A stretch of DNA of 64,000 bases from Streptomyces sp. NBC_00258 (GTDB taxonomy: Bacteria > Actinomycetota > Actinomycetes > Streptomycetales > Streptomycetaceae), in NCBI RefSeq assembly GCF_036182465.1, contig NZ_CP108081.1:1-64000 (forward strand), given 5' to 3'. This document shows, one piece after another, positions 25,929-34,561 of the stretch. The notes below the pieces were generated by a model, which searched no databases, was not told where the DNA came from, and worked only from the letters and a program-made list of their open reading frames with translations. How positions within the stretch are numbered: position 1 is the first letter of the stretch; each line of letters opens with the position of its first letter. The position numbers and the translations under genes are program-made.

Positions 25929-26435
25929 CTAGATGTTGTTGATCTGAAAGGAGCCGATGCGGTCGTTCGCCCAGTCGCCCACGTAGGGCGTGTCATAGCC
26001 CCAGTAGGTTGCGCAGCAATCGCCGTCATAGCGGTACGCCGACTGGAAGTTGCAGCTGCTGTACGTCCTGAACGACGAGATCGACCTGCTCCACAGGCCG
26101 GTGTTCAGCTTGTAGCCCGACAGGTCACAGGGGCCGTAGTCGCCGAACACCATGGTCGAGTCGCCGCCGTAGTTGGCGTGCTCGTACCAGGACATGAGCG
26201 GTGTCCGGGCGCTGTTGCGCGCCGCTGCTGCCGTCGCCCGGTCGTCGGTGCAGGTCCGGCTCTTCACCCGGGAGGTCTTCTCGCCCGGCTTCACCGGCTC
26301 CACGACGATGGTGCAGTACTTGCCCTCCGGTGTCTGCGGGGTCTGAGAGGCGGACACTGGCGGCGCCAGTCCGACGAGACCGATGAACGAGGCGGCCACG
26401 GCAAGCGTGGCGGCGGCACGAATGCGCAGATGCAT
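25929..26435 (-). CDS. Secreted crystallin-fold-like protein
   Basis: The protein is 168 residues from ATG 26435, which follows AAGGAG. A signal peptide is clear (RIRAAATLAVAASFIGLVG, cleavage near VSA). The mature protein has WYEHANYGGDSTMVFGDYG and SSFRTYSSCNFQSAYRYDG, resembling the beta/gamma-crystallin motif with YxxxNYxG and several cysteines. It is probably an extracellular structural or inhibitor protein. A palindrome at 26667-26682 lies ~230 bases upstream. Confidence 0.75.
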   Translation of the reverse strand: MHLRIRAAATLAVAASFIGLVGLAPPVSASQTPQTPEGKYCTIVVEPVKPGEKTSRVKSRTCTDDRATAAAARNSARTPLMSWYEHANYGGDSTMVFGDYGPCDLSGYKLNTGLWSRSISSFRTYSSCNFQSAYRYDGDCCATYWGYDTPYVGDWANDRIGSFQINNI

Positions 26436-26979
26436 GACACTCCTTCGGATGCTGTGCATGTCTTCTCCCTGGTCCAAGGGCGGACGGATCCCGCAGATTG
26501 CTCGTTGCCGTAATGCTCGCCTGCCGGGACCTTCGTCATGTCGTCACAACGGCTACTGCTGTTGCCCGACCGGAGCGTTCACGGCGCTCCTGCTCCAGCC
26601 GCCGTAGCAGCCAAGAGGTCCCCGAGCCAGCGCCTCGAACTGTAACCGCGCCAGGGACGTCGCGTCCCTGACAGATGTCAGGGTGCGGCATGCGCCCCTC
26701 ACCTCATCGGCCACGCATGGAGCAGGCGCCTTTCAACTCCGATGCCGCAGGTCAGAGCGGTCATGGTGCCAGTGGGGCAGAAGCCGCCGTTCCGCGATGG
26801 CGCTCCGGCAACGGAGAAGGCGAACGGTTCCACCTCCCATGCGGCCGCCGTACAGAGCTGACGTCAGTGACGTGGACACGGCCCGCTCATGACCGAGCGT
26901 CAGACCGTAAATCCTGATCACCGCCCGTAATTGACCGGGGCCCGACCGGTGTTGGACTGACGATGCATTCGTGATGCGG
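26436..26979. promoter_or_regulatory. Upstream region with 18-bp palindrome
   Basis: No gene is seen. CCCTGACAGATGTCAGGG at 26666-26683 is an 8+2+8 inverted repeat whose central 16 bases are identical to 14839-14854. It lies between the response-regulator gene and the secreted-protein gene and probably belongs to the promoter of the latter. The neighbouring NarL-type regulator is one candidate for binding it; this is a guess. Confidence 0.45.
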
Positions 26980-27651
26980 TCAAAGACCGGTGGCGGGGTT
27001 CCGCGTTGCCAGCCCGGTCTCGTAGGCGACGACGACCGCCTGGGCCCGGCTGTTCACGGCGAGCTTGCTCATGCAGCGATGAACGTGCGTCTTGATCGTC
27101 CCGATGCTCAGCACAAGCCGCCGCGCGATGTCGGCGTTGGACATGCCCGCCCCGACCAGGCCGAGGACCTCCAGCTCTCTGGGGGTCAGCATGTCCAGCC
27201 CGGGGTGCGGTTCGGGTGCGGCGTGGCGGGGGGTGTACGCCTCGATGAGTCCCTTGATCACTGAAGCGCTGAACAACATCTCCCCCGCGTGCACGGTGTC
27301 GATGGCCGCAAGCAGGCGGTCGGCCAGGGTGTCCTTGAGGAGAAAGCCACAGGCGCCGACCCGCAGGGCTCCATACACGTATTCGTCGAGGTCGAAGGTG
27401 GTCAGTACGAGGATCTTCGGGGCTGGGTCCGGGGCCTGGGCCAGAATCCGTTCGGTGGCGGTGATCCCGCCGATGCCAGGCATCCGAATATCCATCAGGA
27501 TCACATCGGGCCGGGTCTGCGCGGCAAGCGGGATCGCTTCCTCGCCGCTCTGGGCCGAACCGACAACCTCGATTCCCGGCGCCGCCTCCATGAGTGCGAC
27601 AAGTCCCGAGCGGATGAGGTGTTGATCGTCCACAACGAGCACCGTGGGCAT
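26980..27651 (-). CDS. NarL/LuxR-family response regulator
   Basis: The protein is 223 residues from ATG 27651; ATG 27663 is possible. The receiver domain has the acidic pocket (VLVVDDQ), the phosphorylated Asp in DVILMDIRMPG, and the conserved Lys in GFLLKD. The C-terminal HTH is LuxR-type (LTPRELEVLGLVGAGMSNAD, then GTIKTHVHRCMSKL). It is paired with the histidine kinase encoded ~50 bases upstream, and the two form a DesK/DesR-like or LiaSR-like system. Targets are unknown. Confidence 0.9.
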   Translation of the reverse strand: MPTVLVVDDQHLIRSGLVALMEAAPGIEVVGSAQSGEEAIPLAAQTRPDVILMDIRMPGIGGITATERILAQAPDPAPKILVLTTFDLDEYVYGALRVGACGFLLKDTLADRLLAAIDTVHAGEMLFSASVIKGLIEAYTPRHAAPEPHPGLDMLTPRELEVLGLVGAGMSNADIARRLVLSIGTIKTHVHRCMSKLAVNSRAQAVVVAYETGLATRNPATGL

Positions 27652-27704
27652 GAGTGATCTCATCCTTCCTCGCGATTGCCTGGACAGGATCCGGGACATC
27701 ACCC

Positions 27705-28922
27705 TTACCTGTCGCGTGGCACAGGGACGGTCAGACTGACCTCGAACCCGCCCCCCGGACCAGGTCCGGCCGTCACTGTTCCGCCGTAGACACTGACTCG
27801 CTCATGCATCCCGATCAGACCATGAGCCGCGGACTTTACGGGTACGTTCGCGGAAACACGCTGCTGTCCGTCGTCGGCCACACGCACGTGGATCTCGGCC
27901 TCGTCATAGTGCACCAGCACGGTTGCGTTCGCCGACGGCGCGTGCTTCATGACGTTGGTGAGGGCCTCCTGGACGACCCGGTAGATGCACAGGTCGACGC
28001 CTGGCGGGAGTGCGTACGCCGTGCCCGTGATCCGGACGTCGACCGGCACCGCGGCGTCCCTCACCCGTTGCACCAGCGGTTCGAGCTGTCCCAGCCCGAG
28101 GGAGGCGTCGAGGTCTCTGGGCTCTCCTCCCCTCTGCACTTGCCGGGACTGTTCAGCGCCTTGCCGCAGGAGGACCAGCATGCGGCGCATCTCCGCCATG
28201 GCCTCGCGGGTGCTGCCCGAGATGGTGTCCAGTGCCTTGCGGGCCGTCGGGGGATCGGTGGTGAAGACGTATCCCGCCAGGCCAGCCTGGACGGAGATGA
28301 CGGACACATGATGGGCGACCACGTCGTGCAGCTCGCGGGCAATCTTCATACGCTCCTCGGTGACCGCCAACTGGGCCTTCTCTTCCTGTTGCCGAGCCAG
28401 TTGCTCACTCAGTGCCGACAGCCGCTCGCCTCGTTCCACCAGCCTCCGTGACCGGTCGCCGGTCACCCAGATGACGACGACCATCATGGTTACAAAGGCC
28501 ACGCTCACCGGCCCGATCCCGGGCTCGGCGAGCCGCGTACCCCACAGCAGGACGAGCAGGGTCGCGGCTGCGCACTTCGCCACGACCTTGCGCGGGCGCA
28601 GCGCTGCGACTGTGTAGAACGCGAGACCCGGCCCGATCACCCCAACCGCGTGGTAGTAGCCCAAGGTGAAGTAGCACAGCACGCATGCCGCCGTACTGCC
28701 CAGGACGGGCAGCGGGGCACGGCGGCGCAGGGCCAGCGGGAGGTAGATCAGGGCGAGCAGGCCGTACGCCCAGGCATCCGGAGTCCGCCAGTAGCTGTGC
28801 GGATCGAGCCAGTTGTGCAGCATGGTGGCTGAGACACCGAGCGATCCGACGGCGTAGCCAACATCCGCCACCTGCGGGAGGGCCTTGCGAAATGTCGTGC
28901 TCCACGTCTGCTGCGCGACCAT
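27705..28922 (-). CDS. Two-component sensor histidine kinase
   Basis: The protein is 405 residues. The N-terminal ~160 residues hold four to five membrane helices with almost no extracellular loops, as in intramembrane-sensing kinases. The phospho-acceptor box is ARELHDVVAHHVSVISVQAG near residue 198, of the HisKA_3 type. The ATPase N box is VVQEALTNVMKHA and the G region is SAAHGLIGMHERV. It phosphorylates the NarL-type regulator encoded next to it, sensing probably membrane state or an envelope-active compound. Confidence 0.9.
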   Translation of the reverse strand: MVAQQTWSTTFRKALPQVADVGYAVGSLGVSATMLHNWLDPHSYWRTPDAWAYGLLALIYLPLALRRRAPLPVLGSTAACVLCYFTLGYYHAVGVIGPGLAFYTVAALRPRKVVAKCAAATLLVLLWGTRLAEPGIGPVSVAFVTMMVVVIWVTGDRSRRLVERGERLSALSEQLARQQEEKAQLAVTEERMKIARELHDVVAHHVSVISVQAGLAGYVFTTDPPTARKALDTISGSTREAMAEMRRMLVLLRQGAEQSRQVQRGGEPRDLDASLGLGQLEPLVQRVRDAAVPVDVRITGTAYALPPGVDLCIYRVVQEALTNVMKHAPSANATVLVHYDEAEIHVRVADDGQQRVSANVPVKSAAHGLIGMHERVSVYGGTVTAGPGPGGGFEVSLTVPVPRDR

Positions 28923-29206
28923 CGTGCGAGCCTAGGCGAGTCACGACCGCTTGGCCCGTCGCATGACCCTATCTACAGCCCTGGTTGTACACCGGCAGCC
29001 TCCCCGACCGGTCACTTGGAGGAGTAGTTGTCATTACTGAACCCGGATCCACCAGCTTGATTCCCGGTTGATCGTTTCGGGGTCGTGCAGGCCGTGTTGG
29101 GGCTGAGTTGCGAATTCGGGCATGGGGTGGCCGCTGGTCTGCCCGGCTCTTCCACTTTGTCCACAGGCCTCGGACCCTTTCGGGCAGGCCGGTCAGGGAA
29201 CGTCAG
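28923..29206. other. Intergenic stretch, nothing recognised
   Basis: This region lies upstream of the kinase gene and next to the IS1380 relic. It should hold the two-component promoter, but no clear boxes or gene are visible. Confidence 0.3.
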
Positions 29207-29535
29207 AGGGCCGGCGGTGCATGCACCGCGCTGAACAACTGGGTGAAGTCCTCGCTCCAGGGCCAACGTTCGGGCACGTGCAGGGTGAGGCGGCGGGCGG
29301 AGCGGGCCAGGCGGGCGGGCACGTTGATCAGGCGGTCACGGATGGTGGCGGTGGTCGCCCTGGCATGGAACGCGGAGGCCAGGGCGCCGGCGGCGCGGGG
29401 CAGGCTGTGTGCCAGGACCGCCAGGGCGAGCCACGCGGCATTGGCCGGAAATGACCGGACGGCGCGTGGGCGAAGCCGCTGTTCTTGACATCGGCGATCA
29501 CCTGCTCGACGACAGCGTGCCGGCGGTGATCACGC
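29207..29535 (-). pseudogene. IS1380-family transposase 3' fragment
   Basis: Minus-strand reading DHRRHAVVEQVIADVKNSGF then AHAPSGHF is followed, after a frameshift near 29440, by AAWLALAVLAHSLPRAAG, RDRLINVPARLARSA and LTLHVPERWPW, with a stop at 29207. This is the C-terminal third of an IS1380-type transposase as I know the family. The 5' part and the element ends are absent, and the remaining piece abuts a PIN-domain relic on the other strand. Confidence 0.75.
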
Positions 29536-29541
29536 TCGGCA

Positions 29542-29694
29542 TCCCTCAAGCTGGGCGTCCCGGACGACCGGTTCATCGCCTCGACCCTGCTCCTGCAGTC
29601 CCGGCACCCCGGCTCCGCCTGGTACGTCGCCACCAGCGACATCAACCTCCAGACCAAACTGCACGCCGTCGCCCTGCCGTTCATCGAACCCTGA
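29542..29694 (+). pseudogene. PIN-domain protein C-terminal fragment
   Basis: About 50 codons read LKLGVPDDRFIASTLLLQSR, then SAWYVATSDINLQTKLHAVA and LPFIEP before a stop. The DDRFIAS...VATSDINLQTK pattern is the last part of a PIN ribonuclease domain, containing two of its acidic residues. The rest was removed, probably when the adjacent IS1380 element inserted and decayed. Confidence 0.6.
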
Positions 29695-29754
29695 TCCCCC
29701 AGGGTCAGCAGACCGCCCAGGAGGATGTAAGGCTGTGGTCACGCGAGCGGGCCG

Positions 29755-30528
29755 TCAGCTGACCGAGACGTGCAGCTGGTCGTCCGCCGTCAGACGCCCG
29801 GTGACTCCGAAGGACGCCCACATGGCCACAATGTGCTGGCCACAGTCCTGGATAGCCCGGTCCCCGGCCGCGAAGTCGGCCAGCGGCAGCAGGGTGGGCG
29901 TCGTATCCAGCACCTCACGGATCGGCGCCCACACCGGGCCAAGAAGCCGCTGGACTGCAGGATGGTCCGCGTACCCGGTGAGCAGCGGCGCGTTCCCGCC
30001 GGCCTCCTCCACGGCGGCGGCGTGCGCAATGAGCTTGAGCATCGCGCCAGTACCAAGGAGCAAGCCTTCGTACATCTCGTCCAGGCCGACCTGGTGTGTC
30101 TGGTAGGCGTGGACCAGGTCGGCCCAGCCGGGATGCACGTCATCGAGCAGGCCCGTGAAGGCGTCGCGGTAGCCCTCGCCGAGGAGATCGGCAAGGGTGA
30201 ACCGCCGGGACTCACCGCCGCTGCCCGGCGTAACGGTGATGCACTGGCCCAGGAGCGCGTTGGAGAACAGGTCGCACCGGAACTCGTCGGCGGCCTCGTA
30301 CGCCCAGATCGCCGCCACCTCCTCCGGCGTCTTGGGACGGGTCGTCTTGGGCGGCCGGGTGTCGGCTGCTGCACGAAGCCGGCCGATGAGTGCGTGTCCG
30401 TACTCGTGCACGACCAGGTGAAGAAGTTCCGCCTGCTCCAACTCCTCTTCGGCCGCCGCGTCGCCAGTGTCGAGAACGATGACCGTCTTGCTGAAGTCAC
30501 GGGCCAGACTGATCGTCTTGCCCTTCAC
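29755..30528 (-). CDS. HExxH-containing hypothetical protein
   Basis: The protein is 257 residues from a GTG that overlaps the upstream stop (GTGA). LLHLVVHEYGHALIGRL near residues 35-52 carries an HExxH zinc motif. EAADEFRCDLFSNALLG follows ~45 residues later, where a third acidic ligand is expected in gluzincin-like peptidases. The rest is helical. It could be an IrrE/ImmA-type peptidase or an intracellular metalloprotease. The coupled small gene before it suggests a two-part system. Confidence 0.6.
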   Translation of the reverse strand: MKGKTISLARDFSKTVIVLDTGDAAAEEELEQAELLHLVVHEYGHALIGRLRAAADTRPPKTTRPKTPEEVAAIWAYEAADEFRCDLFSNALLGQCITVTPGSGGESRRFTLADLLGEGYRDAFTGLLDDVHPGWADLVHAYQTHQVGLDEMYEGLLLGTGAMLKLIAHAAAVEEAGGNAPLLTGYADHPAVQRLLGPVWAPIREVLDTTPTLLPLADFAAGDRAIQDCGQHIVAMWASFGVTGRLTADDQLHVSVS

Positions 30529-30692
30529 GATGCCGTGATGTCGCCGGTGAGCACCACCGTCAGCTCCGACTCCGGAACGTCGAGCTCGTCGGCGACCACG
30601 CTGATCATGGAGTGCACGCTCTCGATGAATCGGGTCAGGCCCGGGCGGGCACCGTGCTCTTCGATCACGGTCAGGGCGTAGGTCGCGCTCAC
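30525..30692 (-). CDS. Small protein coupled to HExxH gene
   Basis: The protein is 55 residues from GTG 30692, with GAGAGG upstream; a longer reading starts at 30791. It reads VSATYALTVIEEHGARPGLT then FIESVHSMISVVADELDVPE. It is acidic and predicted to be helical with one strand. Its stop overlaps the start of the HExxH gene by four bases, so the two products are probably made together. It may be a partner or inhibitor of the peptidase. Confidence 0.55.
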   Translation of the reverse strand: MSATYALTVIEEHGARPGLTRFIESVHSMISVVADELDVPESELTVVLTGDITAS

Positions 30693-30946
30693 GGGGGCCT
30701 CTCGTTCGCAGGGCAGATGCCGCCCATCATCGGCCCCGGCACTGACACCGACTCCGCACGGCCTGTGAGAGCTGTGAGGCTCGGAAGCCATTTCCTACCG
30801 TCTGACTGAGTCTGCCCGAGGCGTCCTGGCTGGTGTCCCGGGGCAGCGGCGCCACATCCGGCGGGTGTAGGTGCCCGGCGGATAGTCGATCAGCGGCCCG
30901 AACTCGGTGGCGGTGTGATCAGGCATGACGTCGGTTTCCCGAGAAT

Positions 30947-31420
30947 CTATCCGCGGTTCGAGTCATAGCCCCACCGAGCCCGGCCGTCTTTGCCCATGAA
31001 GCATTTGACGGGCCGTCCGTCTTCAGCGGTGCCGAGAGCGCCGACGGGGGAGCAGGCGTATCCGAACTGGACACCCGTCCGGCCGCCAGAGCTGCTCCCG
31101 CCGCTTGTCCCGCTACCGCCGGAGTCGTCGCCGCTGTCTGCGGCGGCCTGTGCAGTAACGGTCACCTTCACCGTCTTCGTCGCAGTGACCGTGGGCGCGG
31201 GCTTCGCCGTCGCCGTCGCGGTCACAGTGACGGTCGGGCCAGGGCTGGCTACCGAGGGTTTCGCGCCGTCGGCCGTGCCGCCGTCGCCGCTGGCTCCGGC
31301 GCCGATGCCGAGGAAGAACGCGAAGCCGAGCGCGGGCAGAACGTACCTCTTGCGCGCCCATCTCGCGGCCAGGCGCGGCGGCTGCTGCGGTCTGGGCGGC
31401 CACATGTACGGGTTAGTCAT
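30947..31420 (-). CDS. Membrane-anchored low-complexity surface protein
   Basis: The protein is 157 residues from ATG 31420, with GGGGGACGAG upstream. A short basic Pro-rich N-terminus is followed by one membrane helix (RYVLPALGFAFFLGIGAGAS) near residue 28. A ~55-residue Thr/Val/Ala-rich spacer (TVTVTATATAKPAPTVTATK) and a Gly/Ser-rich linker follow. The small C-terminal domain (FGYACSPVGALGTAEDGRPV, then CFMGKDGRARWGY) has two cysteines and looks like a wall-exposed module seen in other streptomycete proteins. Function unknown. Confidence 0.75.
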   Translation of the reverse strand: MTNPYMWPPRPQQPPRLAARWARKRYVLPALGFAFFLGIGAGASGDGGTADGAKPSVASPGPTVTVTATATAKPAPTVTATKTVKVTVTAQAAADSGDDSGGSGTSGGSSSGGRTGVQFGYACSPVGALGTAEDGRPVKCFMGKDGRARWGYDSNRG

Positions 31421-31633
31421 CTCGTCCCCCTGCGCGCGGTTCCGGAGGGGGACGACGGTACTGCGGGGGAGATGATGCGTCCGCAATCTGCGGGAGTGGT
31501 GACCATCCCGTGATGGCCCGTCGCGCTCGTCCACTACTCGGGGCTTCATCCATAGGCGCAGCAGCTCAACAGGCAACGTCACTACCGGGCATGACCAGTC
31601 CTTGGCATGTCGGCATCAGGCAAAGGTGCCGAC

Positions 31634-32053
31634 TCAGCAGACAATTCGGCCGAACTTCGTCACCAGCCGGTTGATCTGCTCCTGAGTCCGCGGCGGATAG
31701 TTCCGACAGATCGCTTCGGTGCCATCTGCCGCTACCCAGCTTCCGGCGACTCCCCCGTGATGGCTGCATGCGCCCCGCTCCCCAACCGACAGGGACACCC
31801 AGCCGTCAGCGCACACCGCGCCCTGGTACGTCCACTCGACCGGCGTCACGGAGGGCTCTTCCGGCGCAGCCGGGGCTGGTGCTGGCCGTTTCGCCTCGTC
31901 GGGGTCCTCCCAGAGGAGTCCCACGACCATCAGACCCACGAACACGGGCACGAACATGACGACACAGAACAACTGGAATGCACCCACGGCCACGGCGCAG
32001 GCCCTTGTCACGCGATCCCACGCCGAGCGCACCTTTGATCCCCCTACCCCCAC
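31634..32053 (-). CDS. DUF3761-like membrane-anchored protein
   Basis: The protein is 139 residues. One membrane helix near residues 22-48 (AVGAFQLFCVVMFVPVFVGL) is followed by a Pro-rich linker. The C-terminal module CADGWVSLSVGERGACSHHG has the Cys-Asp-Gly...Gly-x-Cys-Ser-His-His-Gly signature I associate with DUF3761. It presumably faces outwards. It is not closely linked to either neighbour. Confidence 0.75.
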   Translation of the reverse strand: MGVGGSKVRSAWDRVTRACAVAVGAFQLFCVVMFVPVFVGLMVVGLLWEDPDEAKRPAPAPAAPEEPSVTPVEWTYQGAVCADGWVSLSVGERGACSHHGGVAGSWVAADGTEAICRNYPPRTQEQINRLVTKFGRIVC

Positions 32054-32285
32054 CGCGTCCCCACACGGCGTCGCGGCATCTTACTTGCCCATACAGGCCG
32101 TGCCCCCGCCAGACCGAGAAGACCCCGATCTGGAAGTCCTGACCGCTTCCTTGCGCCGTGAGTCAAGGACAGGAACACGACGCCGGCAAGGAAAGTGGCC
32201 GGAAGCCCGCCACCGTCGGGTGGCGGGCTTCATCGTGGCCGGGTGCAACGGTCGGTCACGGTGCGGCGACGAGTGAGCTGAGCGG

Positions 32286-32804
32286 TTACTCGGCCGTCGG
32301 CTCGATGTAGGTGTTGTCGAACCAGTCGATGAACTCGCGCACAGTGCCGACCTTGGCGACCCGGGCGTGCAGAGCCTTCTGGTCGTGTCCGATCAGGAAC
32401 CAGCCGGTGGCCACCGGCTCCCCGCAGCCGCAGTGACACATACGCGTTCCATGAGGGGAGTCGAAGTAGGTGATCGGATTGCGTGCCGACCCCACGGGAG
32501 GCTTCCCCCCGACGTAGGCGTCGTAGACCGCGTCGCCCGGCTTGAGGAACCGGCCCTCGATCGCCTTGCGCCCGCCGGCCACCGGCACAAGCCGGTCGAT
32601 CTCGATGGCCATGCGCACTTCACCCTCGGCGGAGAGCAGGGCGTACTGCTCCCGCTCGGCCCGCTCACCCAGAACCCAACAACCCCGATTAGCGTGGAAC
32701 AGCGCCTCGTCGTCCATGTTCGGGTCCCAGCCGACGTGATCGCGCCCCAGCTGGTCCTCCTGCGGGTTGACGTAGCGCATCCGCCCCAGCGTGATGTGGA
32801 TCAT
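32286..32804 (-). CDS. Hypothetical protein with C-terminal Cys/His cluster
   Basis: The protein is 172 residues. The N-terminal ~110 residues look globular (DEALFHANRGCWVLGERAER). The C-terminal region begins with MCHCGCGEPVATGWFLIGHD, whose cysteines and histidine could bind zinc, and continues VAKVGTVREFIDWFDNTY. Similar C-terminal modules occur in other streptomycete accessory proteins. No function is assigned. It is monocistronic. Confidence 0.65.
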   Translation of the reverse strand: MIHITLGRMRYVNPQEDQLGRDHVGWDPNMDDEALFHANRGCWVLGERAEREQYALLSAEGEVRMAIEIDRLVPVAGGRKAIEGRFLKPGDAVYDAYVGGKPPVGSARNPITYFDSPHGTRMCHCGCGEPVATGWFLIGHDQKALHARVAKVGTVREFIDWFDNTYIEPTAE

Positions 32805-33275
32805 GGATCAATCCCCCCAATAGATGGATACCCAGGGCTCCTTGCCCTGCGGACTATCGAACATCCTGGCAGGTTGACTCGATACCTTCAACCCCTAGGG
32901 AATATGGGTTATCGACTATCGCGACGGCGGCCCCTGGCCCTCACAGATACTCCCAGTCGAGGCGGGTCACCTGAGAAGAAGGGCCTGCTCACACATGCCG
33001 CCGCCGCTGCGGCCGGACTGGTCGTCGGCGTCCTCATCGGCGTTGCGGAATCAGGGGCGGCCCGGGATGCCGGGTGCCTCAGCCGAGGCTGCCAGGAAGG
33101 GTCCGGCCCAAGGGGCAACGCGATGAGACGAACTCCTGTCTGATCGTTCACTCGTCGTAGTGCTGTTCCCGGTCTCGTTCTATGCAGCGGCCCCCCTCCC
33201 GCTTGATCGTGGAGATGTCGCAGCTGGTCGAGACCGGGAGTTCTGCTCCCCGTCCTTGCTGCTCGGGGGTGGGGC
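32805..33275. other. Region upstream of Tn7-like remnant
   Basis: A plus-strand frame from 32903 encodes ~75 residues with one hydrophobic segment (LLTHAAAAAAGLVVGVLIGV) but has no ribosome site. The left end of the Tn7-like element should lie here (a TGT-type terminus with repeated transposase sites). I could not find matching repeats with the sequence after 37563. Confidence 0.3.
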
Positions 33276-33851
33276 ATGTCGCGTGTGATCGGCGAAGTCT
33301 CGATGAGTCTCCGTCGTACGGACGGGAAGATCGACGAGGACCTGGTCTGGTCGACGACGGGCGTCGACGTGTTCGAGCCCTCGATCCCTTGGCGTACGTT
33401 CCGCTGGCGACGGGGCCAGAAGCACTATTCGGGGCTGTATTGGTCGTCAACCATGCGCGACCACGTCGTCTACGAGTCCCGGCTTGAGCTGACACGATTG
33501 CTCGACGCCGACTTCGACCAGGACGTGACGGCTGTCTTTGCCCAGCCGTTCTTGCTGTCCACCACCGTCGACGGCCGTCGACGCCGCCATGTACCTGACT
33601 TCCTGGTGATGCGCGAGAAGGACGTTCTGCTGGTCGTGGACGTCAAACCGCGGCACCGGCTCACCCGCCCGAAGGTGAACTTCGCGCTCGGTTGGGCCCG
33701 CGAGGTCGTTCTGTCGCGCGGCTGGGATTTCCAGGTGTGGTCCGAGCCGCCCGAAGCTGAACTGGCGAACCTGCGCTTCCTCGCGGGCTATCGCCGCGAC
33801 TGGCTCTTCGACAAGGACCTGCTCGGTGGCCGGTCTGCAGGGTCGGGCTGA
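33276..33851 (+). CDS. tnsA: TnsA-like transposon endonuclease
   Basis: The protein is 191 residues. It has the TnsA nuclease core: Glu in VVYESRLELTRLLDADFD near residue 65, Asp in RRRHVPDFLV near 108, and Asp-x-Lys in LLVVDVKPRHRL near 120. In Tn7-type elements TnsA cuts the 5' strands at the transposon ends together with the TnsB transposase. Here TnsB is absent, and after residue ~185 the reading runs into TnsC-like sequence in another frame (RVGLTSNIGMKE). The C-terminus is therefore a deletion junction and the enzyme cannot act as usual. Confidence 0.8.
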   Translation: MSRVIGEVSMSLRRTDGKIDEDLVWSTTGVDVFEPSIPWRTFRWRRGQKHYSGLYWSSTMRDHVVYESRLELTRLLDADFDQDVTAVFAQPFLLSTTVDGRRRRHVPDFLVMREKDVLLVVDVKPRHRLTRPKVNFALGWAREVVLSRGWDFQVWSEPPEAELANLRFLAGYRRDWLFDKDLLGGRSAGSG

Positions 33852-34561
33852 CCAGCAACATCGGCATGAAGGAGTTCAATCGGTCGCTGCTGGAGTACTA
33901 CGCGCACCCCGGCCGCAAGTGCGGCACCGCCGCGCTCTTCGCTCAGCGCGCCCTGGACTGCGTGTTGGAATGTGAGACGCGCATCTTGGTAATTGACGAT
34001 CTGCACTTCCTCAAGTGGCATGACCGCAACGGGACCGAGGTCAGCAACCACTTCAAGTACATCGCGAACGAGTTCCCCGTCACGATCATCTTCATCGGTG
34101 TCGAACTGGCGGGCCGCGGCCTGTACGCCGAGGCCAACTCCCGCGGCAACATCACCCTCGCCCAGACCGCGCGCCGCACCACACCGCTGACCATGGAGCC
34201 GTTCATCGTCACCAACGACAAGCACCGCATCGAGTGGCGGAACCTGCTGCTCGCGCTGGAGCAGCGGATCGTGCTGTGCCGGAAGTTCCCCGGCATGCTC
34301 GCCGACGAACTGTCCGACTACCTCTACATCCGCACCACCGGGCACATCGGCTCGCTCATGACACTCATCAACCGTGGCTGTCAGCATGCCGCCCGCACCG
34401 GCGCCGAACTCCTGGATGTGGAACTCCTCGACCAGGTGAAGCTGGATGCGGCGGCGGAGCGTGCCCGCAAGGCGCTTGCGAAGAAGTTCGCCCGCAAGCA
34501 CATGACGACCAAGCCGCGATCCCGCACCGCGAAGGCCACTGCGGCGAAGACCGTGGCATGA
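33838..34561 (+). pseudogene. TnsC/TniB-like ATPase, 5' truncated
   Basis: The frame from ATG 33866 encodes 231 residues and is protein-like from ~33838 (RVGLTSNIGMKEFNRSLLEY). It contains the Walker B region (ETRILVIDDLHFLKW), sensor-like VTIIFIGVELAG and a C-terminal lid, but the N-terminal ~100 residues with the Walker A loop are missing. Without ATP binding it should be inactive as a target-selection ATPase. The stop overlaps the TniQ start as ATGA, the original operon arrangement. The junction with tnsA shows that tnsB plus the front of tnsC were deleted together. Confidence 0.75.
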
